Below are positions 25,816-34,769 of a stretch of DNA of 64,000 nucleotides, piece after piece. The position numbers and the translations under genes are program-made. Where the stretch lies: NCBI GenBank assembly GCA_035606175.1, contig DATNFW010000016.1:1-64000 (forward strand), written 5' to 3'. The number at the start of each line of letters is the position of its first letter. Positions within the stretch are counted from its first letter, which is position 1. This DNA comes from JASHUC01 sp035606175. GTDB taxonomy: Bacteria > Pseudomonadota > Gammaproteobacteria > Steroidobacterales > Steroidobacteraceae. A model generated the notes under the pieces. The model was given only the letters and a program-made list of their open reading frames with translations. It ran no database searches and was not told the DNA's origin.

Positions 25816-28245
25816 ATGATCTTGAACCACGATCCGAGGACGCCGGGGTCCCGCAACGGACCGAACGGCGAAGAAGACAATCAATCGCTGCAGACCGTGC
25901 TGCGCGCGATCGTGCGCGATCTGACGGACTACGCGGTCTTTCTCCTCGATGCGGAGGGCCGGATCCAGAGCTGGAGCTCGGGCGCACAGGCCATCACCGG
26001 GTACGCTGCCGGAGAGGTGCTCGGGGGGCCGGTCGCGCGGCTTTTCCCGTCCGAGGAGCACGAGCGGCCGGCCCGCGCGCTCGCGAGCGCGTCGGTGCAG
26101 GGCCGCTGCGAGGACGAGGGCTGGCAGACTCGACGTGACGGCAGCCGCTACTGGGCGAGTATCGCCATCACGGCGCTGCATCACGACGGCGAGACGCTCG
26201 GCGGATTCCTCGCGATTTCGCGCGATCTCTCCGAGCGGGCCTCGCGCGAGCGTGTCCTCAAGGAAAGCGAAGAACGCTTCCGCATGCTCGTCGAGAGCGT
26301 GCGCGACTACGCAATCTTCACGCTCGATCCCGCGGGCCACGTGCGCAGCTGGAACGCGGGCGCGCGCCAGATCAACGGGTACGAGGCGCACGAGATCATC
26401 GGCAGTCACTTCTCGCGCTTCTATCCGCCGGAGGCGATCGCACGCGGCTGGCCCGATCACGAGCTGCGCGTCGCCGCGATCGAGGGACGTTTCGAGGACG
26501 AGGACTGGCGGCTGCGTAAGGACGGCACTCGGTTCTGGGCCAACGTCGTCATCACGGCCCTGCGCGACGAGAGCGGCGAGCTCAAGGGCTTCACCAAGAT
26601 CACGCGCGACCTTTCCGAGCGCCGCCGACGCGAGGAGGAACTGCGCCAGAGCGAGCAGCGCTTCCGGCTCCTCGTCGAGAGCGTGCACGATTACGCGCTC
26701 TTCGTGCTCGATGCGCGCGGGTTCGTGAGCACCTGGAATGCAGGGGCCGAGCGCATCGCCGGCTACGGCGCGCAGGAGATCCTCGGCCGCCACTTCTCCA
26801 ATTTCTATCGAGCCGAGGACGTCGTCACGGACCGACCTTGGCACGAGCTCGCGGCTGCCCGCCGCTCGGGCCAGGTGGAGCTCGAGGGATGGAGAGTCCG
26901 CAAGGACGGTACGACCTACTGGGCGAAGGTCGTCCTGAGTGCCATCGTCGACGGGCAGGGCGAGCTCGCGGGCTTCGCGCACGTCACGCAGGACCTGACA
27001 CAGCAGCGCCACACGGAAGCGCTCGAGAACGCCACGACGCGGATGAACGAGTTCATCGCGATGCTCGCGCACGAGCTGCGCAATCCGCTCGCTCCGATCC
27101 GCAACGCCGTGATGCTGATGCAGAAGAAGGGGCTCGGTGACTCGGTGCTCGAGTCGATGCGTCAGACAATCGACCGCCAGAGCCGCAACCTCGAGCGCAT
27201 CGTGAGCGAGCTGCTCGATGTGAGCCGCATCGCGCGCGGACAGCTGCTGCTCAACGAGCGTGAGGTCGACCTCGCGGAGATCATCGAGCGCGCGATCGAG
27301 TCCAGCCGCCCCGCAATCGAGCGCGGCGAGCACGAGCTCAACGTCTCGCTCGGTGAGCGACCGATCCCGATCGTGGGCGATCCGCTGCGGCTCGGGCAGG
27401 TATTCATAAATCTGCTCAACAACTCCGCGAAGTACATGGCGCCGCACGGGCACATCTGGATCACGGTCGCACAACGCGCAAAGGAGATCGAGGTCAGCGT
27501 CCGCGACAGCGGCGTCGGTATTCGACCGGAGATGCTGAGCCGCATCTTCGATCTCTTCGTACAGGACCACGACACGCTCGAGCGCTCGGGCGGCGGCCTC
27601 GGCGTCGGTCTTGCCCTCGCGCGGCGCGTCGTGGAGCTGCATGGCGGCCGTGTCGAGGCGCGCAGCGCGGGACGCGGGCATGGCAGCGAGTTCTTGGTGC
27701 ACCTGCCGACCGTGCAGCAAGCCGCTGCGGAAGACCCGGTATCGGCGGAGGCGCCGACATCCGCGGAGGTGCCGCGATCCGCGGAGGCGCCGACATCCGC
27801 GGAGCAGAAGGCTGCGGCTGATGTGGCCGGCGTGTCCGAGGACCTTCCGCGACATCGCATCCTGATCGTGGACGACAATTCCGATGCCGCTCAGGCACTC
27901 GACGGTTTGCTCACCGCCATGGGCCAGGAGACGGCCGTCGTCTATGACGGATTTGCCGCGCTCGAGGCGACCCAGCACTTTCATCCGGACCTCGTGCTGC
28001 TCGACATCGGCATGCCGCAGCTCGACGGCTACGAGGTCGCGCGGCGGCTGCGTGCGCTGCCGGGCGGCGAGCGATTGATCCTCGCTGCGGTCACCGGATG
28101 GGGGCGGGAGGCCGACCGCGATCGGGCGCGGGAGGCCGGATTCGATCGCCACTGCGCGAAGCCCGTGAGCGAGGGCTCACTCCGTGAGCTGATCGCCGAC
28201 GCTCACAACGCCCGCGAGAAACGCTCCAGAGCGCCCGCCGAATAA
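25816..28245 (+). CDS. Hybrid sensor histidine kinase with three PAS domains
   Basis: 809 residues and no obvious membrane helix, so probably cytoplasmic. Three PAS domains are seen at about 30-145, 152-270 and 278-395, each ending in a PAC-like segment such as GFTKITRDLSER. The HisKA box has H419 in LAHELRNPLAPIRN. The HATPase part shows INLLNNSAKY and DSGVGIRPEML, then GGGLGVGLAL. After an 18-bp-repeat linker (27745-27804) comes a receiver domain with DD in LIVDDNS, phospho-acceptor D730 in LLDIGMP and K in CAKPVS. The repetition DYAVF/DYAIF/DYALF in the PAS domains shows internal duplication. Signals could be redox, light or small molecules; the PAS ligands are not identified. It overlaps the end of the nucleosidase gene by 43 bases, convergently. 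Confidence 0.92.
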   Translation: MILNHDPRTPGSRNGPNGEEDNQSLQTVLRAIVRDLTDYAVFLLDAEGRIQSWSSGAQAITGYAAGEVLGGPVARLFPSEEHERPARALASASVQGRCEDEGWQTRRDGSRYWASIAITALHHDGETLGGFLAISRDLSERASRERVLKESEERFRMLVESVRDYAIFTLDPAGHVRSWNAGARQINGYEAHEIIGSHFSRFYPPEAIARGWPDHELRVAAIEGRFEDEDWRLRKDGTRFWANVVITALRDESGELKGFTKITRDLSERRRREEELRQSEQRFRLLVESVHDYALFVLDARGFVSTWNAGAERIAGYGAQEILGRHFSNFYRAEDVVTDRPWHELAAARRSGQVELEGWRVRKDGTTYWAKVVLSAIVDGQGELAGFAHVTQDLTQQRHTEALENATTRMNEFIAMLAHELRNPLAPIRNAVMLMQKKGLGDSVLESMRQTIDRQSRNLERIVSELLDVSRIARGQLLLNEREVDLAEIIERAIESSRPAIERGEHELNVSLGERPIPIVGDPLRLGQVFINLLNNSAKYMAPHGHIWITVAQRAKEIEVSVRDSGVGIRPEMLSRIFDLFVQDHDTLERSGGGLGVGLALARRVVELHGGRVEARSAGRGHGSEFLVHLPTVQQAAAEDPVSAEAPTSAEVPRSAEAPTSAEQKAAADVAGVSEDLPRHRILIVDDNSDAAQALDGLLTAMGQETAVVYDGFAALEATQHFHPDLVLLDIGMPQLDGYEVARRLRALPGGERLILAAVTGWGREADRDRAREAGFDRHCAKPVSEGSLRELIADAHNAREKRSRAPAE
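27745..27804. repeat. 18-bp tandem repeats in the hybrid kinase linker
   Basis: Three 18-bp units start at 27745, 27763 and 27781, with a fourth partial copy. They encode SAEAPT, SAEVPR, SAEAPT and SAE in the flexible linker between the ATPase and receiver domains. Such repeats can expand or shrink by slippage and so vary linker length between strains. Confidence 0.85.
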
Positions 28246-28952
28246 TGCCGCGCGATCTCGCGTGCGAATCGCGGGAAATCGTGCACCGAGCTCTCATTCG
28301 CCGAGTCCGAGATCGTGCGGATGACGCCGAACGGAATGCCGTACTCGGTACACACCTGCGCTGCGGCTGCCCCTTCCATCTCGACACACGCCGTCTCGGG
28401 CAGACGGCGCCGCAACTCATCGACTTCCGCGGCGCTCGCGAAGAACTTGTCGCCGCTCGCAACGACGCCGACCGAAGCCTTCGGCGAGCTCACACCGAAG
28501 AAATCGAGCTCGTGCGCCACGACGCACGCGCCGAGATCGTGCGCGAGGAACTCGCGCGCCGCCGCGAGCAGCCGCTCGCGGATGTCGGCGTCCGCCTCGA
28601 AGCGCGCCTGTCCGAGCAGCGGCACTTCGTAGCGCGGAAAGATCGGACTCGCGTCCATGTCGTGCTGTATGAGCGAGGAGGCGACGACGATGTCGCCAAT
28701 CGCGAGATCGCTGCGTACGCCGCCCGCGACGCCACTGAAGACGAGCCGGCTCACGGGATACGAGGCGATGAGCTGCGTGATGGTCGCGGCGGCCGCGACC
28801 TTGCCCATGCGCGAGAACACGACGACCGCCTCGACACCATGGAACGTTCCCGCATGAAAGACTCTGCGGCCGAGCTCGCGAGTCTCCGAGCGCGAGAGCG
28901 CAGCGACGACGAGCGCGATCTCCTCCGGCATGGCGCTGACGATGGCGAGCAC
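28203..28952 (-). CDS. mtnN: 5'-methylthioadenosine/S-adenosylhomocysteine nucleosidase
   Basis: 249 residues. MTAN cleaves methylthioadenosine, S-adenosylhomocysteine and 5'-deoxyadenosine to adenine plus a thio-ribose, feeding methionine salvage and removing inhibitory by-products. The N-terminus AIVSAMPEE matches the family, with the acidic residues that bind the base. FSGVAGGVRSDLAIGDIVVA, VEMEGAAAAQV (ribose-binding Met-Glu) and TISDSANES (catalytic Asp) are all present. The start is GTG at 28952, preceded by GGAAGGG. A 49-base gap separates it from the divergent M23 gene. The convergent 43-base overlap with the hybrid kinase is real in both frames. Confidence 0.93.
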   Translation of the reverse strand: MLAIVSAMPEEIALVVAALSRSETRELGRRVFHAGTFHGVEAVVVFSRMGKVAAAATITQLIASYPVSRLVFSGVAGGVRSDLAIGDIVVASSLIQHDMDASPIFPRYEVPLLGQARFEADADIRERLLAAAREFLAHDLGACVVAHELDFFGVSSPKASVGVVASGDKFFASAAEVDELRRRLPETACVEMEGAAAAQVCTEYGIPFGVIRTISDSANESSVHDFPRFAREIARHYSAGALERFSRAL

Positions 28953-29001
28953 GAGAACCCTTCCGCATTTTCGGCCGGGACCTCGATGCTACACTCGAAT
29001 T

Positions 29002-30402
29002 ATGAAAAAACTGCTCGGCTTCATCGTTCTGCTCCTGATCGCTGCGGGTCTCTCCTGGTACGGCGCAGGCCGGGAGGCCGGTCCGCGCATCGCAATCGTC
29101 GCGCCGCAGTCCGCCATCGGCCGCGCGGGCTCGTTGACGCTCGACATCGACTCCCCGGGCGCGCGATTGAAGAGCCTCGACGTCGCGCTCGAGCAGGGCA
29201 AGGCGAGTGCGTCGATCTTTCACCTCGATGCTTCCGATGCGAGCGCGCTCGTGCACGATGGGGCGAACCGCGTGCGCCTCACGCGGCCGATCGGCAAGCG
29301 CGAGTTCCCGCAGCTCGAGGCCGGCACGGCGCGGATCGTCGTCACGGCGTCGAGGCCCGTGTTGTTCGGCTACCGGCACGTGAGCTCGACGGCGACCCGC
29401 GAGGTCGCCGTGCGCTTGTCGCCGCCGATCATCTCGGTGGTCTCGACTCTGCACTACATCAATCAGGGCGGCACGGAGATGGTTGTCTACCGGGTCTCGC
29501 CCTCGAACGTCGTCTCCGGTGTCAAAGTGGGCGATGACGAGTACCCGGGCTTTCCGGCCTCCGGGGCGCACATTCCGAACGCCGACCCCGGGCTGCGCGT
29601 CGCCTTCTTCGCTCTGCTCTGGAATCAGAGCCCGAGCACTCCGATCGGTCTCTATGCCCGCGACGACGTGGGAAACGAGGCGCAAGCGACTTTCGATTAT
29701 CGCGTGTTCCCGAAGCGCTTTCGCGCGAGCCGGATCGAGGTGAGCGATCGCTTTCTGCAGAAAGTCGTGCCGCCGATTCTCGCGAACGCACCGCAGCTGA
29801 AGATCGCCGACCCGTCGAATCTGCTCGCGGCCTTCCTGCGTATCAACGGCGACCTGCGGCGCGAGGACTCGCAGCGGCTCGAGGCGCTCGGGCGCACGAG
29901 CGCTCCGGAGATCCTCTGGCAGGGAGCTTTCAAACAGCTCGTCAATAGCGCCGTCGAGGCCGGCTTCGCCGATCAGCGCACGTACGTGTACAAGGGCGAG
30001 GTCGTCGATCACCAGGTGCATCTCGGCTACGACTTGGCCTCCATTGCCGGCGCGCCGGTCCATGCCGCGAATCGGGGCCGCGTGGTGCACGCCGGCTGGC
30101 TCGACATTTACGGCAACTGCGTGATCCTGGATCACGGCATGGGGCTGCAGTCTCTATATGCCCATCTCTCCTCGATCGGCGTGCGAGTCGGCGACATGGT
30201 CGAGAAGGGCGGCCTGCTCGGCCACACCGGCTCCACTGGGCTTGCAGGCGGCGATCACCTGCATTTCACGATGCTGCTCGACGGCCGCGCGATCTCGCCC
30301 ATCGACTGGTGGAGCCCGAAGTGGGTGCAGGACCGGATCCTGAGGAAATTGAAAGAGGCCGGGGCGACGTTTCCGGCCGATGTGCGGCAAGCCTCGCGCT
30401 GA
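29002..30402 (+). CDS. M23-family membrane-anchored metallopeptidase
   Basis: 466 residues. The N-terminal helix (KKLLGFIVLLLIAAGLSWYG) is a signal anchor. A long beta-rich middle region of unassigned fold (about 30-320) precedes a C-terminal peptidase M23 domain. The zinc motif is present: H-x-x-x-D in VHLGYDLAS and H-x-H in GDHLHFTM. GNCVILDHGMGLQSLYAHLSS is the usual LytM-type strand. Such enzymes cut peptidoglycan crosslinks; proteins with all zinc ligands are usually active. The ATG at 29002 begins the helix; the longest frame adds 24 residues that overlap the divergent mtnN gene and are not supported. No strong Shine-Dalgarno. Confidence 0.9.
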   Translation: MKKLLGFIVLLLIAAGLSWYGAGREAGPRIAIVAPQSAIGRAGSLTLDIDSPGARLKSLDVALEQGKASASIFHLDASDASALVHDGANRVRLTRPIGKREFPQLEAGTARIVVTASRPVLFGYRHVSSTATREVAVRLSPPIISVVSTLHYINQGGTEMVVYRVSPSNVVSGVKVGDDEYPGFPASGAHIPNADPGLRVAFFALLWNQSPSTPIGLYARDDVGNEAQATFDYRVFPKRFRASRIEVSDRFLQKVVPPILANAPQLKIADPSNLLAAFLRINGDLRREDSQRLEALGRTSAPEILWQGAFKQLVNSAVEAGFADQRTYVYKGEVVDHQVHLGYDLASIAGAPVHAANRGRVVHAGWLDIYGNCVILDHGMGLQSLYAHLSSIGVRVGDMVEKGGLLGHTGSTGLAGGDHLHFTMLLDGRAISPIDWWSPKWVQDRILRKLKEAGATFPADVRQASR

Positions 30403-30456
30403 GCTCGCGCGCTGAGCGTTGCGCCGAGCGCGACGCACCGATCACGCGACACTGAG

Positions 30457-30487
30457 CGGCCCCGCGGCGCAATCCCGCCGCGGGCCG
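30457..30487. terminator. GC-rich hairpin after the M23 gene
   Basis: CGGCCCCGCGGCG (30457-30469) pairs with CGCCGCGGGCCG (30476-30487) with one bulged base and a six-base loop. It lies between convergent stop codons (30402 plus strand, 30512 minus strand). No clear T-run follows, so it may be a bidirectional or factor-assisted terminator. Confidence 0.5.
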
Positions 30488-30511
30488 CGACCGGCGTTTC
30501 AGAAGCCTCGA

Positions 30512-31006
30512 TCAGCTCACTGGAACGACTGTCGAGTCGTAGCGATTACCGGTATCGGTCGGTATGTATCCCTGCCCCTGATCATGGGGCACCTGCACCT
30601 GCACCACGCCCGTGCAAGTATTTCCTATGCCGTCCATCGCGCTGTACGAGATGAAGTAGAGGCGTCCTGTGCCCGGGCCTGAACGCTCGGCGCGGACATA
30701 GGCCGTCGGGCCTTGGATCACACCATCCGGTTGCGTGTTGCCGCTTCCCTGCGTAAGGACGGGCTCGTCCTGTTCGATGCCGGTGATGGTGATCGTGACC
30801 GTCCCGGCGGCAGGGTCGTCGGTCACACCGACGATCGTCTCGGGCACCAGCGAATGATCCGGCGGCCAGATGACGCCGTTCGATGCGGCGCCATTGCAGA
30901 CGAGACTCGAGCCCCCGCCACCCGTGCTCACGATGACGGCGTTCGAATCAAACGATACGGCGAGCAGCGCTGCCGCTGCCGCCAAAGTACAGATAGGTCT
31001 GAACAT
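30512..31006 (-). CDS. Small exported beta-sandwich protein of unknown function
   Basis: 164 residues. A signal peptide (FRPICTLAAAAALLAVSF) ends near SNAVIV. The mature part has WPPDHSLVPETIVGVTDDP, IEQDEPVLTQGSGNTQPDG, AYVRAERSGPGTGRLYFISY and VQVQVPHDQG. The same string of motifs (WPPxH, DEPV, LRAERSG, VPHDQG) occurs in cell-surface and secreted bacterial beta-sandwich repeats, where many copies are often joined. Here it stands alone as one domain. A good GGGAGGAG precedes the ATG at 31006. Role unknown, perhaps extracellular adhesion or structure. Confidence 0.78.
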   Translation of the reverse strand: MFRPICTLAAAAALLAVSFDSNAVIVSTGGGGSSLVCNGAASNGVIWPPDHSLVPETIVGVTDDPAAGTVTITITGIEQDEPVLTQGSGNTQPDGVIQGPTAYVRAERSGPGTGRLYFISYSAMDGIGNTCTGVVQVQVPHDQGQGYIPTDTGNRYDSTVVPVS

Positions 31007-31241
31007 GAGCTGACTCCTCCCGGTTTACTCGCCAGCAAGCGACGGCGAGGCTCACGCTGGAGCGCGACCATTTCCGGCGATCCCACCGGGTGGGTCAAGG
31101 CGTGCGACTGGGTTCTCACCCAACGTGTGACGGCTCTCACGAACCTGCGCCGTACGATGCGACATAAGCGCTCGCTCGCGAGGGAAGCGTCGCGCTCGGC
31201 GGTGTGCTAGCTTCGCTCGGGTCGCGCCGGGGGGAACCGTG

Positions 31242-33188
31242 ATGTCCGTTAGAATCCACTTCTCAGTCGCCTCTGTAGTGCTCAGCGCGGGCATCGCGCT
31301 CACTCTCGCCGCCGCGGTGCCGGCGCGCGCAGCTTCTTCCGGCCCGCGCGCGGGCATGCAGAAGCCGAATGGGGAGGCGGTCTTTCGCCGCGCCTGCGCT
31401 GCGTGTCACCTGGGACTCGCCGATATGGGCGCCATGGCGGGCGTCAATCCCTACGCAGGCGCGGGACTCGGTCACGCGCTGCCGCGCGAGATGCTGCACA
31501 GCTATCCGCCCGAGGCGATCCTCAACGCGCTCACGAAGGGGAAGATGCAGGCTCAGGGCGCAGCGCTCACGATCGCGGAGCGTCGCGCCGTTGCAGAATT
31601 CGCAAGCGGGCGCGCACTCGGCGCAAAGCCGCTCGATCCATCGCTCGAGGACGGCAAGGCCTGCGCGGCTCCGGCGCCGCGGTTCGATCCCGAGCAGGGA
31701 GCACGCTGGAATGGCTGGGGCAACGGCATCGCGAACACGCGCTTTCAGGCGCGTGAGCTCGGAGGCCTGACCGCCGCCGATCTGCCGCATTTGAAAGTCG
31801 CGTGGGTGTTCGGATTTGCGAATGTCGCATCGGTGCGCAGCCAGCCAGCGGTGGCGGGCGGGCGGATTTTCGTCGCGAGCGAGAACGGCCGCGTCCATGC
31901 GCTCGATGCGCGGACGGGCTGCACCTACTGGACGTTCGCCGCGGAGGCGGGTGTCGGCACCGCGCTCTCTGTCGGGCGCTATCGCGATCGCGCCGGCGCT
32001 TCGCGCTACGCGGTGTACTTCGGCGATCGGCGCGCGAATGCGTACGCCGTCGATGCCGAAACCGGACGCGGCATCTGGACGCGCAAAGTCGATGCGCACC
32101 CCGCCGCTTCGATCACCGGCTCGCCGACGGTCTACCGCGGCCGCGTCTTCGTTCCGGTGCAGGGGATCGGAGAGGAAGGTCGGGCGGCGCGTGGAGAGTA
32201 CGCGTGCTGCACATTTCGCGGCAGCGTCTCGGCCCTCGATGCGAGCACGGGCGCGCTGCTCTGGAAGACCTATACCGTGCCCGAGAGCCGCCCGCGCGCG
32301 CGCAACAAAGACGGCGTGCAGATGTACGGTCCCGCAGGCGGGGGGATCTGGTCGGCACCGACGATCGATGCACGGCGCGGTCTCGTGTACATCGCAACGG
32401 GCAACGGCTATTCGGAACCGGCTCAGCCGACGACCGATGCCATCATCGCGCTCGACATCCGCACGGGCGCGGTGCGCTGGGTTCGGCAGGCGCTCGCGGA
32501 CGATATTTGGGTGATGGGCTGCGACAAGCGCAACTCCGGCAACCCTGCGTGCCCTCCGGAGCTCGGCCCGGATTACGATTTCTCGGCATCGCCTGCGCTT
32601 GCGCGCATCGGCTCGCGTGAGCTGCTCGTGCTGCCGCAGAAATCGGGGATGGCCTTCGCGCTCGACCCCGCCCGCGACGGCCGCATCGTCTGGCGCGTGC
32701 GGATCGGCCAGGGCAGCGGGCTCGGCGGACAGTGGGGCGCGGCCGTCGAGGACGGCGTGGCGTACATCGGTGTTGGCGATGTGCTCTCGCAGAGGCCTGG
32801 TGGAGTGTGGGCTTTGAAACTCACCGACGGCTCACGCCTCTGGCACCAGCCGCCGCCCACGCCGCTCTGCGCCAAGCATCTCGGCTGCAGTGTCGGCCAG
32901 GCCGCGGCTCTCACTACCATTCCCGGGGCGGTGCTGAGCGGTGCGCTCGATGGCGGCCTGCGAGCGTACGCGGCGCACGACGGCTCGCTGCTGTGGACGT
33001 TCGACTGCGATCGCGATTTCGATGCGGTGAACGGCGTGCATGCCCACGGCGGGGGCATCGATGGGCCGGGTCCCATCGTTGCAGGCGGCATGCTCTACAC
33101 GAACTGCGGCAACGGCGGGCTGGTCGGCCTTCCCGGCAACGTCCTGGTCGCGTTCGCGCCTCAGGGGCGCACTCGACCGGCCAAATAA
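31242..33188 (+). CDS. PQQ/heme-c dehydrogenase, polyvinyl-alcohol-dehydrogenase-like
   Basis: 648 residues, periplasmic. After a signal peptide comes a cytochrome c domain with heme site CAACH (52-56). A propeller with blades such as VHALDARTGCTYWTF and SVSALDASTGALLW follows. The pair C322-C323 in YACCTFRGSV matches a loop of PVA-dehydrogenase-type enzymes, and the domain order (heme then propeller) fits them too. Those enzymes oxidise polymeric or secondary alcohols with PQQ. CGGGGGGAA precedes the start; GTG at 31239 and ATG at 31242 are both possible, and I give the ATG. It ends in a hairpin at 33191-33224. Substrate is inferred from family only. Confidence 0.87.
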   Translation: MSVRIHFSVASVVLSAGIALTLAAAVPARAASSGPRAGMQKPNGEAVFRRACAACHLGLADMGAMAGVNPYAGAGLGHALPREMLHSYPPEAILNALTKGKMQAQGAALTIAERRAVAEFASGRALGAKPLDPSLEDGKACAAPAPRFDPEQGARWNGWGNGIANTRFQARELGGLTAADLPHLKVAWVFGFANVASVRSQPAVAGGRIFVASENGRVHALDARTGCTYWTFAAEAGVGTALSVGRYRDRAGASRYAVYFGDRRANAYAVDAETGRGIWTRKVDAHPAASITGSPTVYRGRVFVPVQGIGEEGRAARGEYACCTFRGSVSALDASTGALLWKTYTVPESRPRARNKDGVQMYGPAGGGIWSAPTIDARRGLVYIATGNGYSEPAQPTTDAIIALDIRTGAVRWVRQALADDIWVMGCDKRNSGNPACPPELGPDYDFSASPALARIGSRELLVLPQKSGMAFALDPARDGRIVWRVRIGQGSGLGGQWGAAVEDGVAYIGVGDVLSQRPGGVWALKLTDGSRLWHQPPPTPLCAKHLGCSVGQAAALTTIPGAVLSGALDGGLRAYAAHDGSLLWTFDCDRDFDAVNGVHAHGGGIDGPGPIVAGGMLYTNCGNGGLVGLPGNVLVAFAPQGRTRPAK

Positions 33189-33224
33189 AACCCGGCAGGG
33201 CGACTCGCGTCGGACCCTGCCGGG
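33183..33224 (-). terminator. Rho-independent terminator for the HtrA gene
   Basis: CCCGGCAGGG (33191-33200) pairs perfectly with CCCTGCCGGG (33215-33224). CGAC and GTCG inside the loop extend the stem. On the minus strand it is followed by TTTTATTT (complement of 33183-33190), as an intrinsic terminator requires. It therefore ends the minus-strand transcript of the HtrA gene. It may also help stop transcription of the plus-strand PQQ gene, whose stop codon is two bases away. Confidence 0.85.
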
Positions 33225-33241
33225 CGATTGCGCAGTGCCGC

Positions 33242-34708
33242 TCAGCCGAGCTGCACCGGCACGAAGATCCTCTGATCGCCGTGCTGCACGAGAAGCGCGA
33301 TCGCGTTCTTTTGATCGTGCACGATGTGGCGCAGCTCCTGCACGCTATTGAGCGGCGTGCCGTCGGCCGAGAGGATGATGTCGCCGGGCTGGATGCCTGC
33401 ATCGGCGGCCGGTCCCGTCGAGTGCTGGACGAGCAGACCCGCAGGAACTCCGGCCTGCGACTTCTCCTCCGGTGTGAGCGGGCGCACGTCGAGGCCGAGG
33501 CGTCCGTGCTCGGCGCCGTTGTTGCTCGCCTGCAGCTCGCCGCTCTGCTGCGAGGCGTTGCCGAGCGTCACATGCATGGTGAGCGGCTTGCCATTGCGCC
33601 AGACATCGAGCGTGGCGGAGGAGCCCGGCCGGGAGCTGCCTACGAGCGCAGCAAGAGTGCCGTTGTCGGTGACCGGCTTGCCGTCGAATTTGAGAATGAC
33701 ATCGCCGCTCTTGATGCCTGCGCGCGAGGCGGCGCTATCGGGCTCGACCTTCGAGACGAGCGCGCCCTGGGGCTGCTTGAGCTTGAATGTTCCCGCAAGC
33801 GCTTGACTGACCGGCTGCACGGACACGCCGAGACGTGCGTGCTCGACCTTGCCATGGGTCAGTATCTGCTGCGATTCGGTCGTCGCGACATCGATCGGGA
33901 TCGCGAACGAGACGCCTTCGTAGCCGCCGGTGTTGCTGTAGATCTGGGAGTTGATGCCGATCACCTCACCGTGCTCGTTGAAGAGCGGCCCACCCGAGTT
34001 GCCCGGATTGACGGCCACATCCGTCTGGATGAACGGCACGTAGGAGTTGCCGATCTCGCGACCCTTCGCGCTCACGATGCCCGCCGTCGCGCTCTCGACG
34101 AGTCCGTACGGCGCACCGAGCGCGAGGACGTAGTCGCCCACTTCGAGCTTCGAGGAATCGCCGAGCCGGACCGTGGGCAGATGCGAGGCGTTGATCTTGA
34201 GTACGGCAATGTCGGTCGGGATGTCGAGACCGACTACCTTCGCCCGATACTCGCGATTGTCGAGCAGCTTGACCGTCACGTGAGTCGCATTGCGCACGAC
34301 GTGCGCATTCGTGAGGATCACGCCATCGGAGCGGATGATGAATCCCGAGCCGAGGCTGCGCACCGGAACGTTTTGCTGCCGCGGAAGCATTCTGAAGAAC
34401 TGCGAGAACGGATCGTCGCCGCCGAAAGGCGAGTCGTCGCCAAACATGTCCCCCGGGCCCTGCTCGTGCTCGACGCTCTGACTCGTGATGCTCACGACGG
34501 CCGATTTGTTCTCCGTCACGACGGCGCGCCAGTTGGGCGCGGAGCCGAGCGGGACGGGCGCCGGCGCGGTGGAGCTCGGCTGGGTCGCTTCCGCCGCATC
34601 GACGGCGCTCGAGTGATTGAAAGCGGGAATCACCCATCCGCCGGCGGCTGCGCCGCAGGCGAACAGCGCGCTTGCCGAAAGCGCGACGGTCACGTTCCTA
34701 AGTTGCAT
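33242..34708 (-). CDS. htrA: Periplasmic HtrA/Do-family serine protease
   Basis: 488 residues. HtrA/DegP proteases remove misfolded periplasmic proteins. A signal peptide or anchor (VTVALSASALFACGAAAGG) precedes the trypsin-like domain. The catalytic triad is H136 (TNAHVV), D166 (TDIAVL) and S238 (GNSGGP). Two PDZ domains follow, with the typical GIKSGDVILKFDGKPV and GIQPGDIILSADGTPL. The Gly/Asp-rich stretch at about 85-100 corresponds to the LA loop that regulates DegP. GAGG precedes the ATG. It is the last gene of an EAL/HDOD - response regulator - kinase - protease unit, so the two-component system may control it. Confidence 0.93.
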   Translation of the reverse strand: MQLRNVTVALSASALFACGAAAGGWVIPAFNHSSAVDAAEATQPSSTAPAPVPLGSAPNWRAVVTENKSAVVSITSQSVEHEQGPGDMFGDDSPFGGDDPFSQFFRMLPRQQNVPVRSLGSGFIIRSDGVILTNAHVVRNATHVTVKLLDNREYRAKVVGLDIPTDIAVLKINASHLPTVRLGDSSKLEVGDYVLALGAPYGLVESATAGIVSAKGREIGNSYVPFIQTDVAVNPGNSGGPLFNEHGEVIGINSQIYSNTGGYEGVSFAIPIDVATTESQQILTHGKVEHARLGVSVQPVSQALAGTFKLKQPQGALVSKVEPDSAASRAGIKSGDVILKFDGKPVTDNGTLAALVGSSRPGSSATLDVWRNGKPLTMHVTLGNASQQSGELQASNNGAEHGRLGLDVRPLTPEEKSQAGVPAGLLVQHSTGPAADAGIQPGDIILSADGTPLNSVQELRHIVHDQKNAIALLVQHGDQRIFVPVQLG

Positions 34709-34769
34709 GGCTGCACCTCACTGTATCGGTCCATGCCACGCAGAATGCGCGCCGACCCTTAAACGGGTC

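Noticed and set aside
25498..28152. A very long open frame on the minus strand opposite the hybrid histidine kinase
   Set aside because: The sequence is Arg/Asp/His-rich without motifs or signal. It is a by-product of GC-rich third-position bias in the true plus-strand kinase gene.
32732..34762. A long plus-strand open frame across the PQQ gene end and the HtrA gene
   Set aside because: Low-complexity Arg/Ala-rich content. The HtrA protease on the minus strand explains the DNA with all catalytic motifs present.
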